Below, in pieces: positions 16,195-24,182 of a stretch of 64,000 nt of DNA. Below the pieces are notes generated by a model that saw nothing but the letters and a program-made list of their open reading frames with translations, searched no databases and was not told the origin of the DNA. The stretch is from positions 1 to 64,000 of the forward strand of contig NZ_JOAK01000027.1 in NCBI RefSeq assembly GCF_000720455.1. Reading direction: 5' to 3'. Position numbers and translations under genes: made by a program. Within the stretch, counting starts at the first letter, position 1, and each line of letters starts with the position of its first letter. Origin of the DNA: Streptomyces virginiae. Its GTDB lineage: Bacteria; Actinomycetota; Actinomycetes; Streptomycetales; Streptomycetaceae.

Positions 16195-18018
16195 ATGGCG
16201 GACGCCGTGAGCTTCTCCTTCTCCGACACCATCGCGGGCTACGTCGTCCGCTTCGACTCCGGTACGCGCCTGCTGCGGCTGAAGACCTCGGACGGCCGGG
16301 AGTTCGACATCTCCCTCGCCGGCGACCCCAGCGCCGAGCTGGTCCGCAACCTGGACGAGCCCTACATCGACGCCTCCGGGCACATCGACGAGATGCTCTC
16401 GCCGGGCCGGTTCCTCTTCGTCTACGGCGTGCACTACCCCGAGCACGGCGGCCGCTTCGACGCCAAGCGCCTGGTGTTCCTGGGCCGCGGCGCCGAGGAC
16501 TACCGCTTCGAGGAGGGCAGCTGGTGGATCAAGCAGATCGAGTCGCTGGCCGACTTCTACAGGCGGGCGCAGTTCGGCGACGGGCCGGTGGACTTCACCG
16601 AGTACCGCACCGAGATCCGGCTCGGCGGTGACAAGACCGCCAGCCACGTCCAGGAGACCGACACCATCTCCCGCCTGGTCTACGGCATGGCCTCGGCCTA
16701 CCTGCTGACCGGCAAGGACGAGTACCTGGAGGTCGCCGAGCGCGGCACCGAGTACCTGCGCAAGCACATGCGGGTCGTGGACGGCGAGGAGGACGTGGTC
16801 TTCTGGTACCACGGCATCAGCGTCGACGGGGACAGCGAGCGCAAGCTGTTCACCTCGGAGTTCTCCGACGACTACGACGCGATCCCGATGTACGAGCAGA
16901 TCTACGCGCTGGCCGGTCCCATCCAGACCTACCGGGTCACCGGCGACGTCCGGATCAAGAACGACGCGGACGCCACCATCCGGCTGTTCGACAAGTTCTT
17001 CTTCGACCCGGAGCAGGGCGGCTACTACTCCCACATCGACCCGATCCTCTTCAGCGCGGACCACGAGTCCCTCGGCGAGAACGCCGAGCGCAAGAACTGG
17101 AACTCCGTCGGCGACCACGCCCCCGCCTACCTGATCAACCTGTACCTGGCGACGGGCGACCAGAAGTACGCCGACTTCCTCGAGTACACCTTCGACACGA
17201 TCGCGGACAAGTTCCCGGACTACAAGAACAGCCCCTTCGTCCAGGAGCGCTTCAACCGCGACTGGTCCCACGACAAGGCGCACAGCTGGCAGCAGGACCG
17301 CGCGGTCGTCGGCCACAACCTGAAGATCGCCTGGAACCTGATGCGGATGAACTCGCTGAAGGCCAAGCCGGAGTACGAGGAGCTCGCCAGGAAGATCGGC
17401 GAGATCATGCCGGCCGTCGGCAGCGACGTGCAGCGCGGCGGCTGGTACGACGTCGTGGAGCGCGTGAAGCAGGGGGACCAGGAGACGTATCGTTTCGCCT
17501 GGCATGACCGCAAGGCCTGGTGGCAGCAGGAGCAGGCGATCCTCGCCTACCTCATCCTGAACGGCACCGTCGGCGGCGACGCGAACCTGCGCGAGGCCCG
17601 GCAGGCGCAGGCCTTCTACAACACCTTCTTCCTCGACCACGACGAGGGCGCCGTCTACTTCAACGTCCTCGCCAGCGGTACTCCGTACCTGCTCGGCACC
17701 GAGCGGCTCAAGGGCAGCCACTCGATGTCCATGTACCACTCGGCGGAGCTCTGCTACCTCGCCGCCGTCTACAACAACCTGCTCATCAACGGCCGGGAGA
17801 TGGACTTCCACTTCCAGCCCGACCCGACCGGCCTGCCCGACCGCATCCTGCGCGTCTCGCCCGACCTGCTGCCCGCCGGCTCGGTGCGGATCGCGTCCGT
17901 GGAGATCGACGAGAAGCCCTACACCGACTTCGACGCGGAGGCGCTCACCGTGCGCCTGCCCGACGTCCAGAGCCGCGTCAAGGTGAAGGTCCGGCTGCGG
18001 CCGACGGCCAAGAAGTAG
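16195..18018 (+). CDS. AGE-family epimerase/isomerase-like protein
   Basis: A 607-residue cytosolic protein. After an N-terminal beta-rich part (~1-105) comes an alpha6/alpha6 barrel of the N-acylglucosamine 2-epimerase/cellobiose epimerase superfamily. The conserved stretches are HSWQQDRAVVGHNLKIAWNL (general acid/base His), WHDRKAWWQQEQAILAYL and LKGSHSMSMYHSAELCYL. The family epimerises or isomerises free sugars such as mannose and N-acyl-glucosamine. The protein is ~200 residues longer than a typical member because of the extra N-terminal and C-terminal parts. It precedes the first STAS gene by 37 bases. Substrate unknown. Confidence 0.78.
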   Translation: MADAVSFSFSDTIAGYVVRFDSGTRLLRLKTSDGREFDISLAGDPSAELVRNLDEPYIDASGHIDEMLSPGRFLFVYGVHYPEHGGRFDAKRLVFLGRGAEDYRFEEGSWWIKQIESLADFYRRAQFGDGPVDFTEYRTEIRLGGDKTASHVQETDTISRLVYGMASAYLLTGKDEYLEVAERGTEYLRKHMRVVDGEEDVVFWYHGISVDGDSERKLFTSEFSDDYDAIPMYEQIYALAGPIQTYRVTGDVRIKNDADATIRLFDKFFFDPEQGGYYSHIDPILFSADHESLGENAERKNWNSVGDHAPAYLINLYLATGDQKYADFLEYTFDTIADKFPDYKNSPFVQERFNRDWSHDKAHSWQQDRAVVGHNLKIAWNLMRMNSLKAKPEYEELARKIGEIMPAVGSDVQRGGWYDVVERVKQGDQETYRFAWHDRKAWWQQEQAILAYLILNGTVGGDANLREARQAQAFYNTFFLDHDEGAVYFNVLASGTPYLLGTERLKGSHSMSMYHSAELCYLAAVYNNLLINGREMDFHFQPDPTGLPDRILRVSPDLLPAGSVRIASVEIDEKPYTDFDAEALTVRLPDVQSRVKVKVRLRPTAKK

Positions 18019-18055
18019 CGCTCAACGGGGGGCGCCCCAACCAGAGGGGAATGCA

Positions 18056-18400
18056 ATGACTCTCAACGTCAAAGAACGCCGGAACAAGACGGGCACCGTG
18101 CTCGTCGCCACCGGTGAGATCAACAGCGAGACGTCCGGCACGCTGCTCCAGTCCCTGCTGCCGCTGGTCCGCGAGGGCAAGCCGCTGCGGATCGACCTCA
18201 CGGCGGTGACCTACGTCTCCAGCGCGGGCCTGCGCACCCTGCTCGTCGTCTACCGCGAGGCCCAGCACGCCGGTGTGGCCGTCACCCTCTACGGGGTGAG
18301 CGAGGAAGTCCGGTTCGTCATGTCGGCCACCGGCTTCCTCGACTTCTTCGAGACCGGCGAGGCCGCCGCGGCCGCCGCCAAGGCCAAGGCCGCGCGATGA
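18056..18400 (+). CDS. STAS-domain anti-sigma-factor antagonist (first)
   Basis: A 114-residue SpoIIAA/RsbV-like protein. The switch serine lies in IDLTAVTYVSSAGLRTLL, where phosphorylation by an RsbW-type kinase would release the partner. The C-terminus is an Ala/Lys-rich tail. It shares a four-base ATGA overlap with glgX. Such antagonists bind the kinase (here 20869-21342) and so free its normal target. Here the gene is coupled to a glycogen-debranching enzyme rather than to a sigma factor, which is unusual. Confidence 0.9.
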   Translation: MTLNVKERRNKTGTVLVATGEINSETSGTLLQSLLPLVREGKPLRIDLTAVTYVSSAGLRTLLVVYREAQHAGVAVTLYGVSEEVRFVMSATGFLDFFETGEAAAAAAKAKAAR

Positions 18401-20544
18401 GCGAGACCCGGTCCGAGCAGGTCCTGCGCGTCGACGCGTACCCGACCCACGAGGTGGGCGGGTACCGCGTCCGCGCCGGCAAACCGTTCCCCTTCGGGGC
18501 CAACGTGGTCCCCGGCGGGGTCAGCTTCTCCGTCTTCTCCGACCAGGCGACCTCCATGACCCTGGTCATCTACAAGCGCGGAGAGCCCGAACCCATGGCC
18601 GAACTGGAGTTCCCCGAGGAATTCCGCACCGGCAGCGTGTTCGCCATGACCGTCTTCGGCCTCGACCACGAGAACATCGAGTACGGCTACCGGGCCGACG
18701 GCCCCTACGATCCGGTCACCGGCCACCGCTTCGACGCCCGCCAGGTCCTCTCCGACCCCTACGCCCGGCTGATCGCGGGCCGTGACGTGTGGGGCGTGGA
18801 GCCGGACTACAGCCGCGGCTACCAGTACCGCTCCCGCGTCTGCCTCCAGGACTTCGACTGGGGCGACGACACCCCGCTGGGCATCCCCGCCGAGGACCTC
18901 GTCGTCTACGAGGCCCACGTACGCGGCTTCACCCGGCACCCCAACTCCCAGGTCACCGCACCCGGCACGTTCGCGGGACTGCGCGAGAAGATCCCGTACC
19001 TGAAGGAACTCGGGATCAACTGCATAGAACTGCTGCCCGTGTTCGAGTTCGACGAGAGCGACAACCCGCGCTCCAACCCGGAGACGGGCGAGAAGCTCTT
19101 CGACTACTGGGGCTACAACACGGTCTCCTTCTTCGCGCCCAAGGCCGGCTACGCGGCCACCGGACGCTACGGAATGCAGGGCGACGAGTTCCGCACACTG
19201 ATCAAGGACCTGCACGCGGCCGGCATCGAGGTCATCCTCGACGTCGTCTTCAACCACACCGCCGAGGGCAACGAGCAGGGGCCGACGATCTCCTTCAAGG
19301 GGCTCGACAACGCCACCTACTACATGCTCACGCCCGAGGGCTACTACTTCAACTTCAGCGGCACCGGCAACACCGTCAACTGCAACCACCCCGTCGTACG
19401 CAACTTCGTCCTCGACTGCCTGCGCCACTGGGTCGCCGACTACCACATCGACGGGTTCCGCTTCGACCTCGCCGCCATCCTCGGCCGGTCCCTGGACGGC
19501 ACCCCGCTGCCCAACCCGCCGCTCCTGGAACTGCTCGCCTACGACCCGGTCCTGCGGCACACCAAGCTCATCGCCGAGGCCTGGGACGCCGGCGGCCTCT
19601 ACGAGGTCGGCAACTTCCCGGCGTACGGCCGCTGGGCGGAGTGGAACGGCAAGTACCGCGACACCGTGCGCCGCTTCCTGAAGGGCGATCCCGGAGTCAC
19701 CGGTGAACTGGCCACCCGCATCGCCGGCTCGCCCGACCTCTACTCCAGCCGCGGTACCGCCGCCTCGGTCAACTTCCTGACCGCGCACGACGGCTTCTCC
19801 CTCGCCGACCTGGTCTCCTACAACGACAAGCACAACGAGGCCAACGGCGAGGGCAACAACGACGGCGCCAACGACAACAACAGCTGGAACTGCGGCGCCG
19901 AAGGCCCCACCGACGACCCGGCGGTCAACGCCCTGCGCGCCCGGCAGATGAAGAACGCCCTCGCCATCCTCCTCACCAGCCAGGGCATCCCGATGATCCT
20001 CTCCGGCGACGAGGTCGGCAGGACCCAGCAGGGCAACAACAACACGTACTGCCAGGACAACGAACTGTCCTGGTTCGACTGGGACCAGGTCGACGACAAC
20101 GCCGAACTGCTCCGCTTCACACGCGAGATGATCGCCTTCCGCAAGCACCACCGCGAGCTGCGCTCCACCTCCCACCCCACCGGGCGGGTCCGCGAGCACC
20201 TGGGCCTGCCCGACATCAGCTGGCACGGCGAGCGGGCCTGGCAGCCCGACTGGTCGGGGGAGAGCAGGCTGGTGGCGGTCGCCCGCTGCGGCGCCGGGGA
20301 CGACGACGTGGTGTACGTGGCCATGAACTCGCACTGGGAGTCGCACGACCTGGAACTGCCCGCCCTGCCCGGCGGGCGCAGCTGGCACCTGTTCGCCGAC
20401 ACCGGGGCCGAGGCACCGCACGACATCACCACCCCGGGCACCGAGCCGGAGCTGGACAACGCCGGCAAGTACCTGATCGGCCCGCGTTCCGTGGTCATCC
20501 TGGTGGGCCGCACCAACGACCCCGACGAATCCGACACGCCCTGA
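18397..20544 (+). CDS. glgX: Glycogen debranching enzyme GlgX
   Basis: A 715-residue GH13 (subfamily 11, GlgX/TreX) enzyme that hydrolyses alpha-1,6 branches of limit-dextrin glycogen. The order is CBM48 (~25-140, PFPFGANVVPGGVSFSVFS), then the catalytic barrel: VILDVVFNHTAEG, IDGFRFDLA (nucleophile Asp), LIAEAWDAGG (acid/base Glu) and FLTAHDGFSL (Asp). Length and domain order are normal. It lies between two STAS genes and is coupled to the first by ATGA, an unusual place for glgX, which normally sits with trehalose or glycogen genes. Confidence 0.96.
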   Translation: MSETRSEQVLRVDAYPTHEVGGYRVRAGKPFPFGANVVPGGVSFSVFSDQATSMTLVIYKRGEPEPMAELEFPEEFRTGSVFAMTVFGLDHENIEYGYRADGPYDPVTGHRFDARQVLSDPYARLIAGRDVWGVEPDYSRGYQYRSRVCLQDFDWGDDTPLGIPAEDLVVYEAHVRGFTRHPNSQVTAPGTFAGLREKIPYLKELGINCIELLPVFEFDESDNPRSNPETGEKLFDYWGYNTVSFFAPKAGYAATGRYGMQGDEFRTLIKDLHAAGIEVILDVVFNHTAEGNEQGPTISFKGLDNATYYMLTPEGYYFNFSGTGNTVNCNHPVVRNFVLDCLRHWVADYHIDGFRFDLAAILGRSLDGTPLPNPPLLELLAYDPVLRHTKLIAEAWDAGGLYEVGNFPAYGRWAEWNGKYRDTVRRFLKGDPGVTGELATRIAGSPDLYSSRGTAASVNFLTAHDGFSLADLVSYNDKHNEANGEGNNDGANDNNSWNCGAEGPTDDPAVNALRARQMKNALAILLTSQGIPMILSGDEVGRTQQGNNNTYCQDNELSWFDWDQVDDNAELLRFTREMIAFRKHHRELRSTSHPTGRVREHLGLPDISWHGERAWQPDWSGESRLVAVARCGAGDDDVVYVAMNSHWESHDLELPALPGGRSWHLFADTGAEAPHDITTPGTEPELDNAGKYLIGPRSVVILVGRTNDPDESDTP

Positions 20545-20560
20545 CCGAAGGAGACCTGAC

Positions 20561-20872
20561 ATGCCGCTTTCCGTGTCCCTGAGCATCGAGGGCGACACCA
20601 CCGTGATCGACCTGTCGGGCGAGCTGGACGCCGAGACCGCACCGGACTTCCACCAGACCATCGAGAAGGCCGCCGGCCACGGCACCACCACCATCGAGAT
20701 CAGGATGGCCGGCGTCGGCTACATGGCCAGCGCCGGACTGCGCTCCCTGGTCTTCGCCCAGCAGAAGATCGCCGACAACGTCACCATCAAGGTGGTCGGT
20801 GCCATCGAGCCCGTCTCCCGGACCATCCGGACGGCCGGCCTCGACCGCAGCATCGTCATCTCCGATGAGTGA
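20561..20872 (+). CDS. STAS-domain anti-sigma-factor antagonist (second)
   Basis: A 103-residue SpoIIAA-like protein. The switch region is IRMAGVGYMASAGLRSLVFA, with the phospho-acceptor Ser before AGLR. It starts 17 bases after glgX behind GAAGGAG, and its TGA overlaps the GTG of the RsbW-like kinase. With the STAS gene at 18056 it gives two antagonists for one visible kinase, as in RsbS/RsbV arrangements. Confidence 0.9.
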   Translation: MPLSVSLSIEGDTTVIDLSGELDAETAPDFHQTIEKAAGHGTTTIEIRMAGVGYMASAGLRSLVFAQQKIADNVTIKVVGAIEPVSRTIRTAGLDRSIVISDE

Positions 20873-21342
20873 CGACCGTGAGTGACATGGTCGAGCTGGC
20901 GAGAACGCCCGTCGTACTGGAGGTGCCCGCGACGGTCGGGGCGCTGGGCGACATCGCCGCGTTCGTCCTGCGGCTGGCCGGACGGGCGGGGCTCGGCAAA
21001 CGCGCCTCCTACCGGCTCCGGCTGGCCGTCGACGAACTGGCCACGAACATCGTGATGCACGGGTACCGGGGCGGCGACGGACGGATCACCGTCCGCGGCC
21101 GCTCCGGCCCCGGCGGGGTGCAGATCACCATCGAGGACTCCGCCCCCGCCTTCGACCCCGTCGCGGGCCGCCTGCCGCCCTGCCCCGGGGTTCCCCCACA
21201 GGACCGGCGGATCGGCGGCCTCGGCATCCACCTGGCCCTGACCAGCGTGGACGAGTTCGCCTATGCGTACAGGGACGGCCGCAACATCAGCACGCTGACT
21301 GTGAAGGCTGAGGGGACGGACCCATGCCCTCCACGACCGTGA
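20869..21342 (+). CDS. RsbW/SpoIIAB-like serine kinase (anti-sigma-type ATPase)
   Basis: A 157-residue GHKL ATPase: N-box LRLAVDELATNIVMHGY, G1 box EDSAPAFDP and G2 box RIGGLGIHLA. These proteins bind a sigma factor or other target, and phosphorylate STAS antagonists. The GTG start overlaps the upstream STAS stop, and the 3' end overlaps the phosphatase gene by 19 bases. No sigma gene is next to it, so the target is either elsewhere or not a sigma factor. Confidence 0.9.
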   Translation: MTTVSDMVELARTPVVLEVPATVGALGDIAAFVLRLAGRAGLGKRASYRLRLAVDELATNIVMHGYRGGDGRITVRGRSGPGGVQITIEDSAPAFDPVAGRLPPCPGVPPQDRRIGGLGIHLALTSVDEFAYAYRDGRNISTLTVKAEGTDPCPPRP

Positions 21343-22583
21343 TCATCCTCGACGCGGACCCGGCACCACCGCCCGAACTGCTCGACGCCCTGCGGACGAT
21401 GGACGCGTCCCTCGTCACCCGCACACTGACGGAGCTGCGCGAAGGACCGCTGGAACTGCTGCCCGTCGCGGACGTGCTGCTCGCCCCGGCCGAGTCCGAC
21501 GGGGACGCCGTACGGATGGCCGTGCGCCGGCTGCGCCGCTGGGCCGGGGCGCCCATCGTGGTCGTCTGGACCGTGACGGAGTTCGCCGCCCTGGAGGAAC
21601 ACGTCCGGATCGGGCACGACTACCTCGTACCACCCTTCCTCCCCGCCCTCGTCGGGGCACGGCTGCACAGCTGCTCGGAGCGCGCCGGACTCGGCCGCAC
21701 CCTGCGGGAGGCCGACGCCCGCGCCGAACTCATGGGCTACGAGAAGGAACTGGAGATCGGCCGGGAGATCCAGGCGGGCTTCCTGCCCGAATCACTGCCC
21801 GTCCCCGACGGCTGGGAGATCGACGTACGCTTCCGGCCCGCCCGGCAGGTCGCCGGGGACTTCTACGACGTCTTCGAGATCTCCCGCGGCCGCCGGCTGG
21901 CCTTCGTCGTCGCCGACGTCTGCGACAAGGGGGTCGGCGCGGCGCTCTTCATGGCGCTCATCCGCTCCCTGCTCCGGCACACCGCGCAGAACAGCGGACT
22001 CCAGCACCTGGTCGCCGCCGGACGGGCCGGCGGCAGCCGGCGGATCCCGGTCGTCGGCGCCACCCCGCTGCTCAACGCGGTCACCGCCACCAACGGCTAC
22101 CTCACGAGGAACCACCTGCGGCAGGGCTACTTCGCCACCCTGTTCTTCGGGGTCCTGGACCCGCTCACCGGCAGCCTCGTCTACATCAACGGCGGCCACA
22201 ACCCGCCCCTGCTGCTGCCCGCCGACGGCAGCCCGCCCGCCGCTCTGGACATCACCGGACCGGCCGTCGGGGTCCTGCCCGACTGCGTCTACACGCTCGG
22301 ATACGCCCAGCTGGACCCGGGCGACACCCTCTTCGTGTTCACCGACGGAGTCCCCGAGGCCCGCTGTCCGAACGGCAGCTTCCTCGGCGACGAACGGATG
22401 CTGGAACTGCTCGCCGGCCCGCCGGTGAGCGGCAAGGACGTCGTCGACCGGATGGACCTGGCGGTGCGCGAGCACACCGGCACGGCCGAACAGCACGACG
22501 ACGTCACCATGCTCGCGCTGCACCGGCCACGTACGGCGCGGGGGCCGTACGCGGACGGCACCGGCCATCAGGTGGTGGCCTAG
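21324..22583 (+). CDS. RsbU/SpoIIE-type PP2C serine phosphatase
   Basis: A 419-residue cytosolic protein. Residues 1-~125 have a receiver-like pattern (VIILDADPAPP ... PIVVVWTVTEF) without a clear phospho-acceptor. A short coil EKELEIGREIQAGFLPE leads into the PP2C domain, with metal-binding and core motifs VAGDFYDVF, VADVCDKGVGAALFMA, YINGGHNPPLLL, VFTDGVPEA and DDVTMLAL. It should dephosphorylate the STAS antagonists, resetting the switch. The receiver-like input may respond to an unknown ligand or partner. The gene abuts the next (MinD-like) with no gap. Confidence 0.9.
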   Translation: MPSTTVIILDADPAPPPELLDALRTMDASLVTRTLTELREGPLELLPVADVLLAPAESDGDAVRMAVRRLRRWAGAPIVVVWTVTEFAALEEHVRIGHDYLVPPFLPALVGARLHSCSERAGLGRTLREADARAELMGYEKELEIGREIQAGFLPESLPVPDGWEIDVRFRPARQVAGDFYDVFEISRGRRLAFVVADVCDKGVGAALFMALIRSLLRHTAQNSGLQHLVAAGRAGGSRRIPVVGATPLLNAVTATNGYLTRNHLRQGYFATLFFGVLDPLTGSLVYINGGHNPPLLLPADGSPPAALDITGPAVGVLPDCVYTLGYAQLDPGDTLFVFTDGVPEARCPNGSFLGDERMLELLAGPPVSGKDVVDRMDLAVREHTGTAEQHDDVTMLALHRPRTARGPYADGTGHQVVA

Positions 22584-23327
22584 ATGACCCGCACCATCGT
22601 GGTGCACTCGCACCGCGGCGGTACCGGGAAGTCCTCGGTACTGGCCAACCTCGCGCTGCTCATCGCGGCCGGGGGGCGCCGGGTGGGGGTGGTGGACACC
22701 GACATCCAGTCACCCACCCTGGACCTGCTGTTCCGGCTCGGCCCCGGACCCTCCCTGGCCGACTACCTGCTCGGCCGCTGCGAGATCGAGGCCGCCGCCC
22801 AGCCGGCCGGCGTGCCCGGGCTGTACGTCGTACCGGCCCGGACCGGGACGGCGGCGCTGCGGGAGCTCATGGCCGGCGGCTACGACGTGGGCCTGCTGCC
22901 CGAGGGCTTCGACCGGCTGGCCGAGCACTACGCCCTGGACGTACTGCTGCTCGACACGCACGCCGGGCTCAACAACGAGTCGGTGACCGCGATGGCGAGC
23001 GCCGACGTACTGATGATCATGGCCCGGGCCGACCGGATCGACCTCTCCGGGGTCGAGGAGACCATCGCCCTCGCCGGCCGCCTGGCCTGCCGGCGGACGC
23101 TGGTGCTGAGCATGGCACCCGCGGGCATGGACCGGGACGCGGCCCGGCGGCGCTCCGAGGAGGTCTACGGCGCACCCGTGGCCGGAATCCTTCCCTACTC
23201 GCCGGAAATGGCCTCCCTGTACGGGGAGCGCATATTTGCAGAAGCCCATCCCGACCACCCCCTGGTCGGTGAATTCCGCACCATCATCTCGGCGTTGGAC
23301 GCACGTGACGAAGTATCGCGGGCCTGA
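22584..23327 (+). CDS. MinD/ParA-like P-loop ATPase
   Basis: A 247-residue protein of the SIMIBI class. The deviant Walker A is RGGTGKSS (residues 11-18; the signature Lys is replaced by Arg), the switch regions are VVDTDIQSPTLDLL and VLLLDTHAGLNNES. There is no clear C-terminal membrane-targeting helix. Such ATPases position or activate partners. It is the last gene of the STAS-glgX-kinase-phosphatase run and is followed by a hairpin. What it serves is unknown. Confidence 0.85.
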   Translation: MTRTIVVHSHRGGTGKSSVLANLALLIAAGGRRVGVVDTDIQSPTLDLLFRLGPGPSLADYLLGRCEIEAAAQPAGVPGLYVVPARTGTAALRELMAGGYDVGLLPEGFDRLAEHYALDVLLLDTHAGLNNESVTAMASADVLMIMARADRIDLSGVEETIALAGRLACRRTLVLSMAPAGMDRDAARRRSEEVYGAPVAGILPYSPEMASLYGERIFAEAHPDHPLVGEFRTIISALDARDEVSRA

Positions 23328-23339
23328 CGTCACCCCCTT

Positions 23340-23359
23340 ACGCCCCCTGCGGGGGGCGT
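23340..23359 (+). terminator. Hairpin between the MinD-like gene and the next operon
   Basis: ACGCCCCC and its complement GGGGGCGT pair over eight bases around the tetraloop TGCG. It starts 12 bases after the MinD-like stop codon and precedes the well-formed AAGGAGA of the next gene. No T-run follows, as is usual in Streptomyces. It likely ends or attenuates the upstream transcript. Confidence 0.6.
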
Positions 23360-23396
23360 GTTGAATCGGCAGCGAATCCAGAACAAGGAGAGAATC

Positions 23397-24137
23397 ATGA
23401 AGATTCTCGTCGTCATGACGGCCAAGGCGACCCTGCACCTGCTGGACGGCGAACAGCATCCCTCGGGATTCTGGGCAGAGGAATTCGTCGTTCCCTTTTC
23501 GCTCTTCAAGGCCGCCGGCCACGACGTGGACGTGGCGACCATCGCGGGCCGCCCGCCCACGGTCGACCTGACGAGCATCGACCCCCAGTTCCTCCAGTGG
23601 GTCCGGCCCCAGGGTTCACCCGACGAGGACGCGGCCAACGCGGCCGAGTACGTCCGGGTCATCGAGAACACCCCCCAGCTGAAGGCTCCGCTCGCCCTGG
23701 AGTCCCTCACCGAGAAGGACGTCGCCGACTACGACGGCGTCTACGTCAGCGGCGGCCACGGCGCGATCGGCGACCTGCCCAAATCCGATGAACTCGCCCA
23801 GATCCTGCGCTGGGTCATCGCCCAGGACAAGCCCCTCGCCACGGTCTGCCACGGCCACACCTCGCTGCTCGCACTGCGCGACGGCGAAGGCCGCTGGCCC
23901 TTCGAGGGCTACCGGATGACGGCCTTCTCGCACGACGAGGAACTGGTCACCAACATGGCCGGCCGGCTCCCCCTGATCCTCGAGGTCGAACTCACCCGGC
24001 TCGGCGCCCGCTACGAGAAGGCCGCCGCGATCTGGGACTCGCACGTGGTCGTCGACCGCAAGCTGACGACCGGCCAGAACCCGTACTCCTCCAAGGCCCT
24101 CGCGGAGACGTTCTTGAGCCAGCTCGCGAAGGGCTGA
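23397..24137 (+). CDS. DJ-1/PfpI family protein, Hsp31-like (third of three)
   Basis: A 246-residue protein of the larger DJ-1 group (type 1 glutamine amidotransferase domain, as in Hsp31/YajL-like proteins and eukaryotic glyoxalase III): SGFWAEEFVVPF (Glu), DYDGVYVSGGHGAIGDLP and ATVCHGHTSLLAL (nucleophile Cys-His). Hsp31-type proteins convert methylglyoxal to lactate without glutathione and act as holding chaperones. The start is the ATG at 23397 after AAGGAGA. The gene opens the aldehyde-oxidation operon. Confidence 0.88.
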   Translation: MKILVVMTAKATLHLLDGEQHPSGFWAEEFVVPFSLFKAAGHDVDVATIAGRPPTVDLTSIDPQFLQWVRPQGSPDEDAANAAEYVRVIENTPQLKAPLALESLTEKDVADYDGVYVSGGHGAIGDLPKSDELAQILRWVIAQDKPLATVCHGHTSLLALRDGEGRWPFEGYRMTAFSHDEELVTNMAGRLPLILEVELTRLGARYEKAAAIWDSHVVVDRKLTTGQNPYSSKALAETFLSQLAKG

Positions 24138-24182
24138 GGGGACACCCCACCCCCGCCCCGCATCCGACACCGGAAGGCAGCC

